The notes under the pieces: model-generated
Seen by the model: only the letters and a program-made list of their open reading frames with translations
What the model was told of the DNA's origin: nothing
The model's database searches: none
DNA from: Fuerstiella sp.
GTDB lineage: Bacteria > Planctomycetota > Planctomycetia > Planctomycetales > Planctomycetaceae
Direction of reading: 5' to 3'
Assembly: GCA_022843805.1 (NCBI GenBank)
Contig: JALHMY010000011.1
Coordinates: forward strand, 1 to 64,000
Length of the DNA: 64,000 nt
Position numbers and translations under genes: made by a program
In this document: piece after piece, positions 15,521-24,031 of the stretch
How positions within the stretch are numbered: the first letter of the stretch is position 1
Layout of the letters: each line of letters starts with the position of its first letter

Positions 15521-18411
15521 CTAAGCGAACGCGGGAATGGCTGCGTAGTTTCTTGAACCTGGGCGCTCGCGCCGAGCAAGATGGCATTCCGACTGCCGAC
15601 GTCGAGCGTCAGGAAGACACTGTGCTTCGGGCGCTCGATATGCTTGATGACCGCCCCGGGATTCTGCTGGCGGATGAGGTCGGGATGGGAAAGACGTACG
15701 AGGCACTTGGAATCGCTGCTGTCACGCATCACGAGCGTCGCAGCAGCCACCTCGTTGTCGTGACTCCTGGCCCCGACCTGAACAGCAAATGGTTTGCCGA
15801 ATTCTCCCGTTTCCGCGAGAGCCACATGTACGACTTTGGCGAAAACGTCGTCGAAGTCCGCCATCTCTCCGAATTTGTAGAAAATGTTCGGCACCATCCG
15901 GTCGTCGTTGCCCCAGTCACTATGTTCCAGAGCGGTCGTGGTTCCGGAGCACAGTCGTACCTCTTGTCACTCTACTTCCATTGGAAAGGGCTTCACGGTC
16001 ACACAGCAAACGCGATCATGGCGAGATTCCGGGACGGCGAGCAGGAACGGATCAATGTGCAAACGGCGAGATTTCTCGACATCTTCAGTCTCGATCAAGT
16101 AACTCCACATTTACGTCAGGCCTTTCGCCGTGGGAACGCGGGCGGCGCCGCTGGACTCGACGATCTCTACGAGAAGGGCGGTCTGTCTGCATTTGAGAAT
16201 CAAGTCCCCGTACGCAACGCACTATATCGAGCGAGGTTTGTGCTGACAGGTCGACTGATGCCGATGATTGATCTTCTCATTGTCGATGAGGCCCACAAGC
16301 TTAAGAACCCAGGCTCGCTGCGCACACGGGCTATGCAGGAAGTCTTTTCCCGTAGATTCCGGAAAGCCCTGTTTCTCACGGCCACGCCGTTTCAGCTCGA
16401 CGTCTGCGAACTTCGGGAAATCTTCTCACTCTTCGGGCGAGCTAAGGGAGCCCCCGATGACTTGGAGCAGCAGGTCGAAGGTTTGTTGGCAAACGTCGCT
16501 GACTACCAACAACACTACGAAGATTTCCAGCGAACATGGTCCTCACTCGATCCTATTGTCGCAGGTCGGTTCAGTGAGGCCTACGACCGTGACCCAGCCG
16601 CAGCCAACCAACTCGATGAGCCAGCTATTGCCGTAATTCTCCGACAGATTGAATCTCTTCGGGAACTCAAGGAGAAATCCATTGAACCAGGTTTCAGGCA
16701 ATGGATGATCCGCAGCCTTCGTGAAGATAAGCGGACTTACCGCCGACATCTGCCCAAAGACATCCGCGCAACTGGCGTCGAAGTCCTTCCGTTCCTGATC
16801 TACGAGCGATTCATCGCCGAGCTGTTCCGGCGGCACCGGCAGACCCACAAAGCAGCCGTTGAGATCAATATGGTCTCGTCCTATGCAGCCGCTCAACAAG
16901 GGACCATTCTCGCCGCCGGCGATGGAATTCCCGTTGAGGCTGAGGTCTATCGAGTGCTCCTCAGGGAAATTCTCGGTGAAATGGAATCCGGGGGACAGGA
17001 TCACCCAAAACTGCGAGACGCCATCAGCGACGCCCTGGACGCCGCTGATCGGGGTGAGAAGACTCTAATTTTTTGTTCTCGAATTGCGACTCTGGAGCAA
17101 TTGCGCCGGGAGCTAGACAGTATCTGGGAATGCCGGCTCCTTGAGCGTTGGCGCAAGATTTATCCAGAAGCTCATGCAGAAGAGATCTTCGATACGCGGG
17201 AAGAAGACGCCACGCGCCAACGCGGGCGTCATTCTCAACTGCAGGCGAGATTCCACCGGCCACAAGACGCCCTTTATCTCGCGCTACGGGAGTTCCATTG
17301 TCGTACTGTAATCCTTGCTGGGACGTGGGCTTTCAATCGGCTTCCCGAGATCTTGATTGAGGCAAACAGCCTTCTTCGGACGGTGCGTGTCGGAAAGACG
17401 GCTGCGGAAAGGATTGACTATCAGGTTGCCAAACGGTGCGTCGAGCATGCCGCTGCCGTTTCATGGATGAAAGAGAATCGCGACGGCACGCCTTCGGAAT
17501 CGCTACGGAACCTCATCGCTCCTGATTACATTCGATTTGGTTTGGACCTTGATGAAGATGAATTCGAAAGCGATTCGATGGGAGATGAAGTCCCACGATG
17601 GGACATCTCAGAACGTGTGGCACGAATGGTACTGGGGAACGGGGATTCACTTTGGGAGGCGTTAACGGGATCGCTGGAGAAGCTGTCCCCCAACATGCGA
17701 GTCAGGTTAGTAGAGCAGCTGGCACGATACCTTACTTACAAACAGGTGCCGTTTTTGGCAGATCTTCTCGCGGAAGCCCTCGCGGCAGGATTGTCTATGG
17801 AACCCGTGGTATCGGCCGTGCTTCTCGAATTCATGCCGAAGTTCTGGCGAACGGACACCGGTCAATTGTGGATGAATATGCTTCGTACATTCTTGGAGTA
17901 TTTCGTCCAGCGTGACCCCCACCAACAACTCGAGATTCTCGACGGCCCGATTAAGACCGGCGAATTTGCCCGACATACCCGTGATGGCGAAAGCCGCGAG
18001 CGGCTTCGTGAGGCATTCAACACGCCGCTTTACCCGATGATCCTGATTGCGAATGAAGTCATGCAGGAGGGATTGGATCTGCATAAGCACTGCCGGCGGA
18101 TCGTCCATCACGACCTCGTTTGGAACCCCGCCCAGATCGAGCAGCGTATCGGCCGCATCGACCGCCTGGGATCGCTCACGAATCGCCTTCGAAAGGACGG
18201 TTCGGACGTGACGCTGGACGTTTTGTATCCGGTCATTCGCGGCACAATTGATGAGCGTCTCTTCCGCACTGTGAAAACTCGGGAGAAATGGCTTGAATTC
18301 CTTCTCGGTGCACCGCCGAATTTCGCCGAGTACAACTTCACTGACGAAGAGCCGACTCCCCTTCCCGAGCGGTTAGGTGCCGAACTGTCTATCGATTTGG
18401 GTCCAAAATGA
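15517..18411 (+). CDS. SNF2-family helicase
   Basis: Superfamily 2 ATPase of 964 aa. The start is ATG 15517, eight bases after GGGAGG and overlapping the PLD stop. An in-frame ATG at 15475 is less likely because it lies deep in the PLD gene. Motif I is DEVGMGKT at 53-60, DEAH at 257-260 and motif III LTATPF at about 287-292. The second RecA domain ends with the QEGLDLHKHC and QRIGRIDRLGS motifs. A region of about 350 residues between the lobes is specific to this subfamily. No DUF3883 tail, unlike the helicase at 24-27.6 kb. It probably remodels or translocates on DNA for the PLD nuclease. Last gene of the operon. Confidence 0.9.
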   Translation: MTKRTREWLRSFLNLGARAEQDGIPTADVERQEDTVLRALDMLDDRPGILLADEVGMGKTYEALGIAAVTHHERRSSHLVVVTPGPDLNSKWFAEFSRFRESHMYDFGENVVEVRHLSEFVENVRHHPVVVAPVTMFQSGRGSGAQSYLLSLYFHWKGLHGHTANAIMARFRDGEQERINVQTARFLDIFSLDQVTPHLRQAFRRGNAGGAAGLDDLYEKGGLSAFENQVPVRNALYRARFVLTGRLMPMIDLLIVDEAHKLKNPGSLRTRAMQEVFSRRFRKALFLTATPFQLDVCELREIFSLFGRAKGAPDDLEQQVEGLLANVADYQQHYEDFQRTWSSLDPIVAGRFSEAYDRDPAAANQLDEPAIAVILRQIESLRELKEKSIEPGFRQWMIRSLREDKRTYRRHLPKDIRATGVEVLPFLIYERFIAELFRRHRQTHKAAVEINMVSSYAAAQQGTILAAGDGIPVEAEVYRVLLREILGEMESGGQDHPKLRDAISDALDAADRGEKTLIFCSRIATLEQLRRELDSIWECRLLERWRKIYPEAHAEEIFDTREEDATRQRGRHSQLQARFHRPQDALYLALREFHCRTVILAGTWAFNRLPEILIEANSLLRTVRVGKTAAERIDYQVAKRCVEHAAAVSWMKENRDGTPSESLRNLIAPDYIRFGLDLDEDEFESDSMGDEVPRWDISERVARMVLGNGDSLWEALTGSLEKLSPNMRVRLVEQLARYLTYKQVPFLADLLAEALAAGLSMEPVVSAVLLEFMPKFWRTDTGQLWMNMLRTFLEYFVQRDPHQQLEILDGPIKTGEFARHTRDGESRERLREAFNTPLYPMILIANEVMQEGLDLHKHCRRIVHHDLVWNPAQIEQRIGRIDRLGSLTNRLRKDGSDVTLDVLYPVIRGTIDERLFRTVKTREKWLEFLLGAPPNFAEYNFTDEEPTPLPERLGAELSIDLGPK

Positions 18412-18747
18412 AACCGTAAGTTCGATTCCACGAACAAGGCGGATGATTTCTCCCATGCTCAATCCGTTTCACCTGCGAACCTACATCGGGCCGAGAGGAA
18501 GCTCTTTCGGCCGAAGAACTCGTCCGGGAAATTGAACAGTTCTACTCCTCCTCCAGTCGGAAATTTTCGAAACATTTCACTCGACGACGATCATCCATGA
18601 TCTCATGGGCCATCGTCGGAACGTCGGTCTCATTGATTGAGCGGAATTGATTTCGTGTCGTTGCACAAGCGGTTCTGCGGGCTGATCCGAGTTGAATCAC
18701 CGCTCCCCCACCGAAATTCCTGATCAGAAGCGACAATCCTACCGGAG
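18412..18747. other. Gap after SNF2 gene, no gene seen
   Basis: About 330 bases without a convincing reading frame. No clear terminator hairpin with a T tract was seen. Together with the degraded HTH gene that follows, this looks like the right-hand edge of the defence operon. Confidence 0.4.
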
Positions 18748-19326
18748 GTGAAACCCTTTCACCGCACTCTGTCGGCACCATTCCGGAACCTCTCCAATAT
18801 GGTTGGGAATGGCGTCCTTGGAACCCGCTCCGGCACTATAGTTCTCTGTTCCGTCCAGGGGTGTCGGACAGGTTGCGGAACCCTGCCGCAACAGGCATTT
18901 TGGAACCCCACCGGAACCCAGCCGAAGACCTACAATCGGAGAGGTGTCGGAACGGTCTCAAGCCTCGTGGGTCTCCCTCCCCGAGGCGTTCTCAACTTGA
19001 ACCGCGGGTTCGTGGAGCTAGGTGCATACGCAATCAACAGGTTACGTCGAAAGCCAATCATCGAATTCTTTGCTTGGAATGCACCTTCCACAAGTAAGAA
19101 GGAGCGGAACGACCCGGGTAAGCCTAGCCGCGACCCGTTTCGATTGGCCCGTTACTACCAGTCACTCTTGGACACCGACAAGTTCGAGAGCCGCGCAGCG
19201 CTCGCTCGTTTTCTAGGTGTGAGCAGAGCCAATGTTACTCAAGTTCTCAATCGCCTTAAAGCTGCGTCGGAGCCGGTGTTAAAAACTCCGAAAGGCTGCC
19301 AGGGCACGTCAGACTCCGCAGGATAA
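18748..19326 (+). CDS. HTH protein or remnant with ParB/KorB-like DNA-binding segment
   Basis: Only the last third is recognisable. Residues about 127-172 contain a helix-turn-helix (RAALARFLGVSRANVTQVLNRL) of the sort found in small proteins next to site-specific recombinases. The first 120 residues look unlike a protein domain and span a stretch rich in GGAACC repeats, so the real start is uncertain and may be far downstream. After the HTH the frame ends quickly without the usual C-terminal helices. It may be the remains of a recombinase-associated regulator. Confidence 0.4.
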   Translation: MKPFHRTLSAPFRNLSNMVGNGVLGTRSGTIVLCSVQGCRTGCGTLPQQAFWNPTGTQPKTYNRRGVGTVSSLVGLPPRGVLNLNRGFVELGAYAINRLRRKPIIEFFAWNAPSTSKKERNDPGKPSRDPFRLARYYQSLLDTDKFESRAALARFLGVSRANVTQVLNRLKAASEPVLKTPKGCQGTSDSAG

Positions 19327-19447
19327 TGGCGAAAACGCGTGCAACTTAGAACGAGAAGCCACCGTTCATGTCGTTTGAAGAGGTGAGCGAGCTGTGGTCG
19401 CGAACGTCACCATCGCGGATCGCCGCAGGAAACGACGCACAAGGGCA

Positions 19448-20167
19448 TCAATATTCGGCAGCGCTTAGGCTTAGTAGCCGATCCAGACTAAGCAGGCAGA
19501 GGTGAGATCGCGTGTAGTCGATGATCCCCTGCTGCTTGAGTTCTACTAACACTTCGGAGACGGCTGGCCGGGTCGCCACTACTAACTCGGAGAACTCCTC
19601 GTGCGTAAGCCGTATGTCGACGAGATGGCCATGTCCACAGCGTCCACCCGAAAAGCAGAGCAGATCGTAGAGCGCCGTGGCGATACGAGTACGCAGCGGA
19701 GAGATCAGCTGCCACTGCAGGCGTCGATCAAGAGCCTGCAATTGCGACGAGAAAGTCTGTAGCATCAAGGCTTCGAAGGCGGGCGACGCTGCTGCTGCAT
19801 TCTCTAAGTCCTGTCGCGTGACCTGGATCACGCAAGACATCCCGCTGGCGATTGCCTGTTCATTCGGCAGGAAGAAGCCGGGCGTGAAGGGCAGGTCACC
19901 AAACATCGCTCCTTTCCCCAGGATCAGGCGAGTCAGCGTTCTGCCGCTGGGATCGACGTAGACCAGCCGTACGTAACCTCGCTTGATGATCCATGTTGTT
20001 CCGACCGCTCGACGCAGATAGATGATCGTCTTGGACTTTAGATCACGAGTGATAGCCGAGTTGACTTTACCACAGGCAGTCACAAATGGTGCGGACAGTG
20101 CTGAGAATATCTGCATTATGTTGCCCAGAGTATCAAGTCTCTTCTGGAAGTGGTGCTGCACAGACAT
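19448..20167 (-). CDS. Crp/Fnr-family transcription regulator
   Basis: A cyclic-nucleotide-binding-fold regulator, 239 aa from the ATG at 20167 (an upstream GTG at 20218 and an internal ATG at 20116 are alternatives). The N-terminal beta-roll includes the GAMFGD turn and a long dimer helix near residues 130-160. The C-terminal winged helix contains LTHEEFSELVVATRPAVSEV, the usual Crp HTH with Arg in the recognition helix. No Fnr-type cysteine cluster stands out. It is divergent from the P460 gene, whose start lies 213 bp away, so it probably senses a nitrogen oxide, redox or cyclic-nucleotide signal and controls that cluster. Confidence 0.85.
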   Translation of the reverse strand: MSVQHHFQKRLDTLGNIMQIFSALSAPFVTACGKVNSAITRDLKSKTIIYLRRAVGTTWIIKRGYVRLVYVDPSGRTLTRLILGKGAMFGDLPFTPGFFLPNEQAIASGMSCVIQVTRQDLENAAAASPAFEALMLQTFSSQLQALDRRLQWQLISPLRTRIATALYDLLCFSGGRCGHGHLVDIRLTHEEFSELVVATRPAVSEVLVELKQQGIIDYTRSHLCLLSLDRLLSLSAAEY

Positions 20168-20380
20168 TCGCAAACGGTTCAGATGTCGGAACCGAGAGAA
20201 CGTCCGCGTCGGCCACACGTCGGAATGCAGGATATTCGATGAAAACCGAATGCGTTGTCATCTAGGCGACAGAACCGCTTCAGAATCGCCGGTAACATTT
20301 CGCCTACCAGCTGGAATGTCCGGTTGGGAGAGATCGGCTGGCACTCGCCAGCATTCTTATTTCCCAGAGCGAGGAAGTCA

Positions 20381-20980
20381 ATGAACATTCGAATGTTGAT
20401 GGGATTGTCGTGCGCGGTCAGTGTGTGCGCAATGGGCCTGTGGCTGGCGAAGTCTCCCCAGGCGCTGGCGCAAGAGAAGACAGGAGCAAAGACCTGGGTC
20501 GAATTCACGGCCGATGGGAAGGTAAAGCAGCCGGTGGGATACCGGAAGTGGGTATTCCTTGGATCGCCTGTCACGCCGAATGACATGAATGGCGGTGAAG
20601 CTCCTTTCCCGGAATTCCATAACACGTACATGGACCCGGACAGCTTCGCCCATGTCGAAAAGACGGGCGGGTACCGTGACGGAACCGTGCTCGTCAAGGA
20701 ACTTGTAGCTGTAGGCTCAAAGGAGGAGTCTAGCGGAAAAGGCTACTTCCAAGGCGAATTTAGTGGTCTCGAAATCTCCGTGAAGGATAGCAAGCGATTT
20801 CCAAACGAACCGGGCAACTGGGCCTACTTCTCCTTCGGGCACAAGTATCCCCTGAAGCCTGAAACAGCCAAGAACGGAGCCGCTTCCTGCAACAGCTGTC
20901 ACGAAAAGAATGCCACGAAATTTGTCTTCTCCGATCTCTATCCAGTGCTCAATGACGTGCTGCAGAAGGCGAAGAAGTAA
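20381..20980 (+). CDS. Cytochrome P460 family protein, periplasmic
   Basis: A 199-aa secreted c-type cytochrome. The start is ATG 20381 behind GAGGAAG; a longer in-frame ORF begins at 20255 but lacks a signal peptide. Signal peptide about residues 1-31 (hydrophobic core then ALAQ). The P460 domain runs from 35 to the end (PVGYRKWVFLG, then FHNTYMDP, then GTVLVKEL). The haem-binding site is C170-N-S-C173-H174. Known P460 cytochromes oxidise hydroxylamine or nitric oxide; catalysis also depends on a Lys cross-link that cannot be assigned by eye. Likely one operon with the propeller and the second P460. Confidence 0.88.
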   Translation: MNIRMLMGLSCAVSVCAMGLWLAKSPQALAQEKTGAKTWVEFTADGKVKQPVGYRKWVFLGSPVTPNDMNGGEAPFPEFHNTYMDPDSFAHVEKTGGYRDGTVLVKELVAVGSKEESSGKGYFQGEFSGLEISVKDSKRFPNEPGNWAYFSFGHKYPLKPETAKNGAASCNSCHEKNATKFVFSDLYPVLNDVLQKAKK

Positions 20981-21114
20981 CGAAATCACAACCCAGAATG
21001 GCCTCACTGCACCGTCTCGACGCAGTTCTAACCAATCAATGTTGAGCGCGGGTCAGTGGAACTTTCCTACTCGCAAACACCAACATATCGCGACCAAATG
21101 TGGAGTAACCTTGC

Positions 21115-22515
21115 ATGATCTTCCCGCTACCGTCTCAGTTCCTGTTTCGACTCGCCGTCTGTGCTTTATCGTTAGTAGTACACTCAGTTGCTACTCTGCA
21201 TGCCGAAGAGGGACGTTATCTCTACATCCAGGCGAACGACATTCGTGAAGGGCGAAACGCTGTGTTGGGCTACGTTCGGCACGACAACGGAACACTCTCG
21301 CCGCTGCCAGGAAATCCGTACTACACGGCTGGAACTGGAGTGAACAACGATACTCATGGAAAGCTGGGACCTCATGACAACGATACACCGCTAGTTGTAA
21401 GTCAGAATGGTAAATATCTGTTCTCAGTGAACACCCACAGCAACACGATTGCCGCGTTTACGATTCACGATGACGGCTCATTGAAACACGTGAAAGGATC
21501 GCCATTTTCGTCATACGGGGTTGCTCCAAACAGCTTGTCTGTCAGTGGCCGTACATTGCTGGTCTCTAACCGTAATGAAGACTATCACCAGATCGAAGAA
21601 CTGCGTGGTAAGGCGAAGGCCAGCTATGTGTCGTTCGTCATTGAGGAAGATGGCTCGCTGCATAAGGTATCGAAGATTGAGGTTGAAGGGTCACAGAAGC
21701 CGACTCAGATCCATGTATCACAGACGGATCCGGCGATCGCGTTCGGATGTGACTTTCAGGTCGATGTCGACTTCGATGGCGATAACAAACGTTCGTTTCT
21801 CGCAGGACTCAAGCCGAGCGTACAGGGGCAGTTGCATGTCTTTAAGGTTGGTCAGGGGAGTCTCCTGACAGAGAAGGCCCGCCTGCAACTCCCGGAAACT
21901 AACGCCACCTACAAATACAAAGGGATGGATGGCGTCCCCTCAATGCCTCTCGGAATCTGGACGCACCCCAAACAACCGCTGCTCTACGTGGGCTTCGTCA
22001 CCAGGAACGAAGTCGGTGTATACCGCTTCACCGCGGAGGGTGAGCTGCACTTCAAGGGGTCTGTCGCTAACAGCGGTCAAGACATCTGCTGGGTGCTGCC
22101 CAACAAAGCAGGAACGCGGCTGTATACCGTCAACAATCTGCCTCGGCCGGAGCTTGGGCAAAAGGCCGCGACGGTTACAACGTACGATATCTCCGGCGAA
22201 CACGCGGAAAAGCCAGTGGAGATCGGAGTGCTTGAGCTGCCAAAGCCTGGTGAGTCATTCAAGAACAACCGCAACTTTGAGCAGCCTGGCAGTACGGCCT
22301 TTCAGTGCAACTTGAACCCGGAAGAGACGAGCCTGTATGTCATGTGTCAGCGCATCAATCAGACTGACGAGAACAAGAGCGAGGAAGGAAACATCCTTCA
22401 CAGCCTAAAGATCGATCAGAATGGACTTCCTTCGATAAGTCATTCGCGACATCTGGGACCTGACGGAATCTATTTCCGATCCCGTCCGCAGGGCATTGTG
22501 ACCATCAACAAGTAA
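21115..22515 (+). CDS. Secreted seven-bladed beta-propeller (lactonase/YbhE family)
   Basis: A 466-aa protein with a signal peptide (about residues 1-30, ending LHA) and a repeated beta-propeller pattern. The motifs resemble the 6-phosphogluconolactonase/YbhE family: RYLYIQAND, LSPLPGNPY, FSVNTHSNTIAAF and LYVGFVTRNEVGVYRF. Such exported propellers often bind proteins or small molecules instead of cleaving a lactone. It lies between two P460 genes in the same direction, so it may be their periplasmic partner or assembly factor. Ends with an ordinary TAA; no anchor. Confidence 0.8.
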   Translation: MIFPLPSQFLFRLAVCALSLVVHSVATLHAEEGRYLYIQANDIREGRNAVLGYVRHDNGTLSPLPGNPYYTAGTGVNNDTHGKLGPHDNDTPLVVSQNGKYLFSVNTHSNTIAAFTIHDDGSLKHVKGSPFSSYGVAPNSLSVSGRTLLVSNRNEDYHQIEELRGKAKASYVSFVIEEDGSLHKVSKIEVEGSQKPTQIHVSQTDPAIAFGCDFQVDVDFDGDNKRSFLAGLKPSVQGQLHVFKVGQGSLLTEKARLQLPETNATYKYKGMDGVPSMPLGIWTHPKQPLLYVGFVTRNEVGVYRFTAEGELHFKGSVANSGQDICWVLPNKAGTRLYTVNNLPRPELGQKAATVTTYDISGEHAEKPVEIGVLELPKPGESFKNNRNFEQPGSTAFQCNLNPEETSLYVMCQRINQTDENKSEEGNILHSLKIDQNGLPSISHSRHLGPDGIYFRSRPQGIVTINK

Positions 22516-22585
22516 CATTCCTAGGGTCCGGATTCGCGACCCAAGTCTTAAGGCCTCAATTCTTACGTACCTCAGGAGTGTTGCT

Positions 22586-23218
22586 ATGAAAGAATCCAGC
22601 GATCGTGAACCGCGTCAAACTAAATCTTGGCTTGTGCGAATAGGCATCATTGCTATCGCCCTTGCTGCTGTCTCAAGCGCTTGGACCATCAGGGAGCTTT
22701 GTGCTCAGCAATCCAAGCCCAAGGTGTTCTCGAAGTACGTCGATGCATCGGGGGGCATCTCGTTGCCTGGCGACTTCGAGACGGAGTTCGTTCACCTAGG
22801 GACGGTGTCAGTCGCTCCAAAACCGGATCAGCCAGTCAACGAGTTGCACGGCACCTACACCCGTCCGGAGGATCTGGCCGCATTTCGAAAAGATGGCAAG
22901 TTCCCCGATGGCGCGGTGTTAGTCAAAGAGGTCCGCTCGACCAGCAACTCGAAGCTCACTACAGGAGAGGCGGCCTACGGTGCGGACATCAAAGTCTGGT
23001 TCGTGATGATCAAGGATTCGAAGGGGCGGTTTCCAGAGAACGAACTCTGGGGCGACGGCTGGGGATGGGGCTTGTTTGAAGGAAACGATCGGACCAAGCA
23101 GGTTGCCGACAGCTACACAACAGACTGCCGATCGTGTCACGTACCTGCGAAGAAGCAGGATTGGATCTACACGCAGTGCTATCCGGCATTGAGAGCTAAG
23201 GCGAAAGTCGCGGAATAA
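22586..23218 (+). CDS. Second cytochrome P460 family protein
   Basis: A 210-aa protein with an N-terminal signal or anchor (hydrophobic 17-34) and a P460 domain. The haem motif is C181-R-S-C184-H185 near the C-terminus. It shares with the first copy the FVHLGTVSV strand, the HGTYTRPEDL stretch and the GAVLVKEV strand. It is clearly diverged from the first copy, so this is an old paralogue pair, not a recent duplication. The start follows an AGGAG-like sequence. Likely co-transcribed with the propeller gene 70 bp upstream. Confidence 0.87.
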   Translation: MKESSDREPRQTKSWLVRIGIIAIALAAVSSAWTIRELCAQQSKPKVFSKYVDASGGISLPGDFETEFVHLGTVSVAPKPDQPVNELHGTYTRPEDLAAFRKDGKFPDGAVLVKEVRSTSNSKLTTGEAAYGADIKVWFVMIKDSKGRFPENELWGDGWGWGLFEGNDRTKQVADSYTTDCRSCHVPAKKQDWIYTQCYPALRAKAKVAE

Positions 23219-23565
23219 TCCATGCACTAGACGATTTATGCCAAGCTGAATGCCCACGTCACCCAATTCACTGTTGCTGTGATTCAGTACCCTTGTCAGG
23301 GACGCTTGCCGGTCACGTCTCGTGCATTGCAACTGCGGTGTATTTCGACGCGGCGGCACATATTGAACATAGCTGGAAAAAAAAGCGGGGAAAGATTCGG
23401 CGACAATCAACACCGCGCACCCGGCGGCCGTCCGACGCATCGACGGAGAAATCCGCCCCGCGGGCCGCGACGTGGACGAAGTCAAAGTCGGGAAAAAGAA
23501 CGCCCAAGATCGTCTGCCCAAGATCGGGAGGGGCGTTGCGGACTCATACCGCGGGGATATCTGGC
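23219..23565. other. Junction between P460 cluster and truncated DUF1016 gene
   Basis: No gene is convincing here. The segment contains a short direct repeat, GCCCAAGATC at 23502-23511 and 23516-23525. On the minus strand the reading frame of the DUF1016 gene continues through it but no longer resembles the family. This is probably a recombination junction. Confidence 0.4.
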
Positions 23566-24031
23566 GTTCCAGTTCCCGGCTCGACCACTGCTCGGTAGTC
23601 GCCATGCGGAGGTAGAACTCGCGCTCCTCGGCCCGCTTCGACTTGGCCAGGATGAGTAGATTGTGGGTCCAGGGCAATTGTCGCAGCAGTGCTGCGACTT
23701 TTTCGTCTCCCCCGTAGGTCTCATAGAACTGCCGCATCCGGAAGAGGTTGGCGCGGGTATATCCTCGCAGGCCGGGATGCGTTCGGGCGATGTGGACCGC
23801 CAGTTGCTCGACCACGCCTTCGCCCCAGGCCGCCGATTCAATCTTGCGGCTGATGTACTCGCCGATGCTCCAGTAAAGCTCGATCAGCGTCGTGTTGACG
23901 GCGGCGACGGCGCGTGTCCGTGCGGCGTCGATCAACCCAAGGACTTCATCGAAGTCGGCTGGCGACGGTAGATTCGTGACGGCTTGCCGGGCAATGCCCT
24001 GCTTCGTGCCCTTCTTGGGTGCTTTGCTCAT
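23566..24031 (-). pseudogene. DUF1016 (YhcG-type) protein, truncated after N-terminal domain
   Basis: The first 155 residues match the DUF1016 N-terminal domain well (IGEYISRKIE, LFRMRQFYETY, LPWTHNLLIL, REFYLRMA, SSRELERQI). Intact members continue with an LxPP/KDPY linker and a C-terminal PD-(D/E)XK nuclease-like domain of about 150 residues, which is absent. The open frame runs on to 22919 only by chance, through the P460 gene. The ATG overlaps the stop of the helicase (ATGA), so it was the last gene of that operon. Probably inactive. Confidence 0.7.

Noticed and set aside
36-18411. BREX type 2 assignment
   Set aside because: A kinase and large ATPase are present, but there is no PglZ, PglX or BrxHI-type gene, and NurA/HerA are not BREX components.
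22919-23565. C-terminal extension of the minus-strand DUF1016 frame to give a 370-aa protein
   Set aside because: After residue 155 it no longer resembles the family and it runs through the plus-strand P460 gene, so it is a chance open frame.
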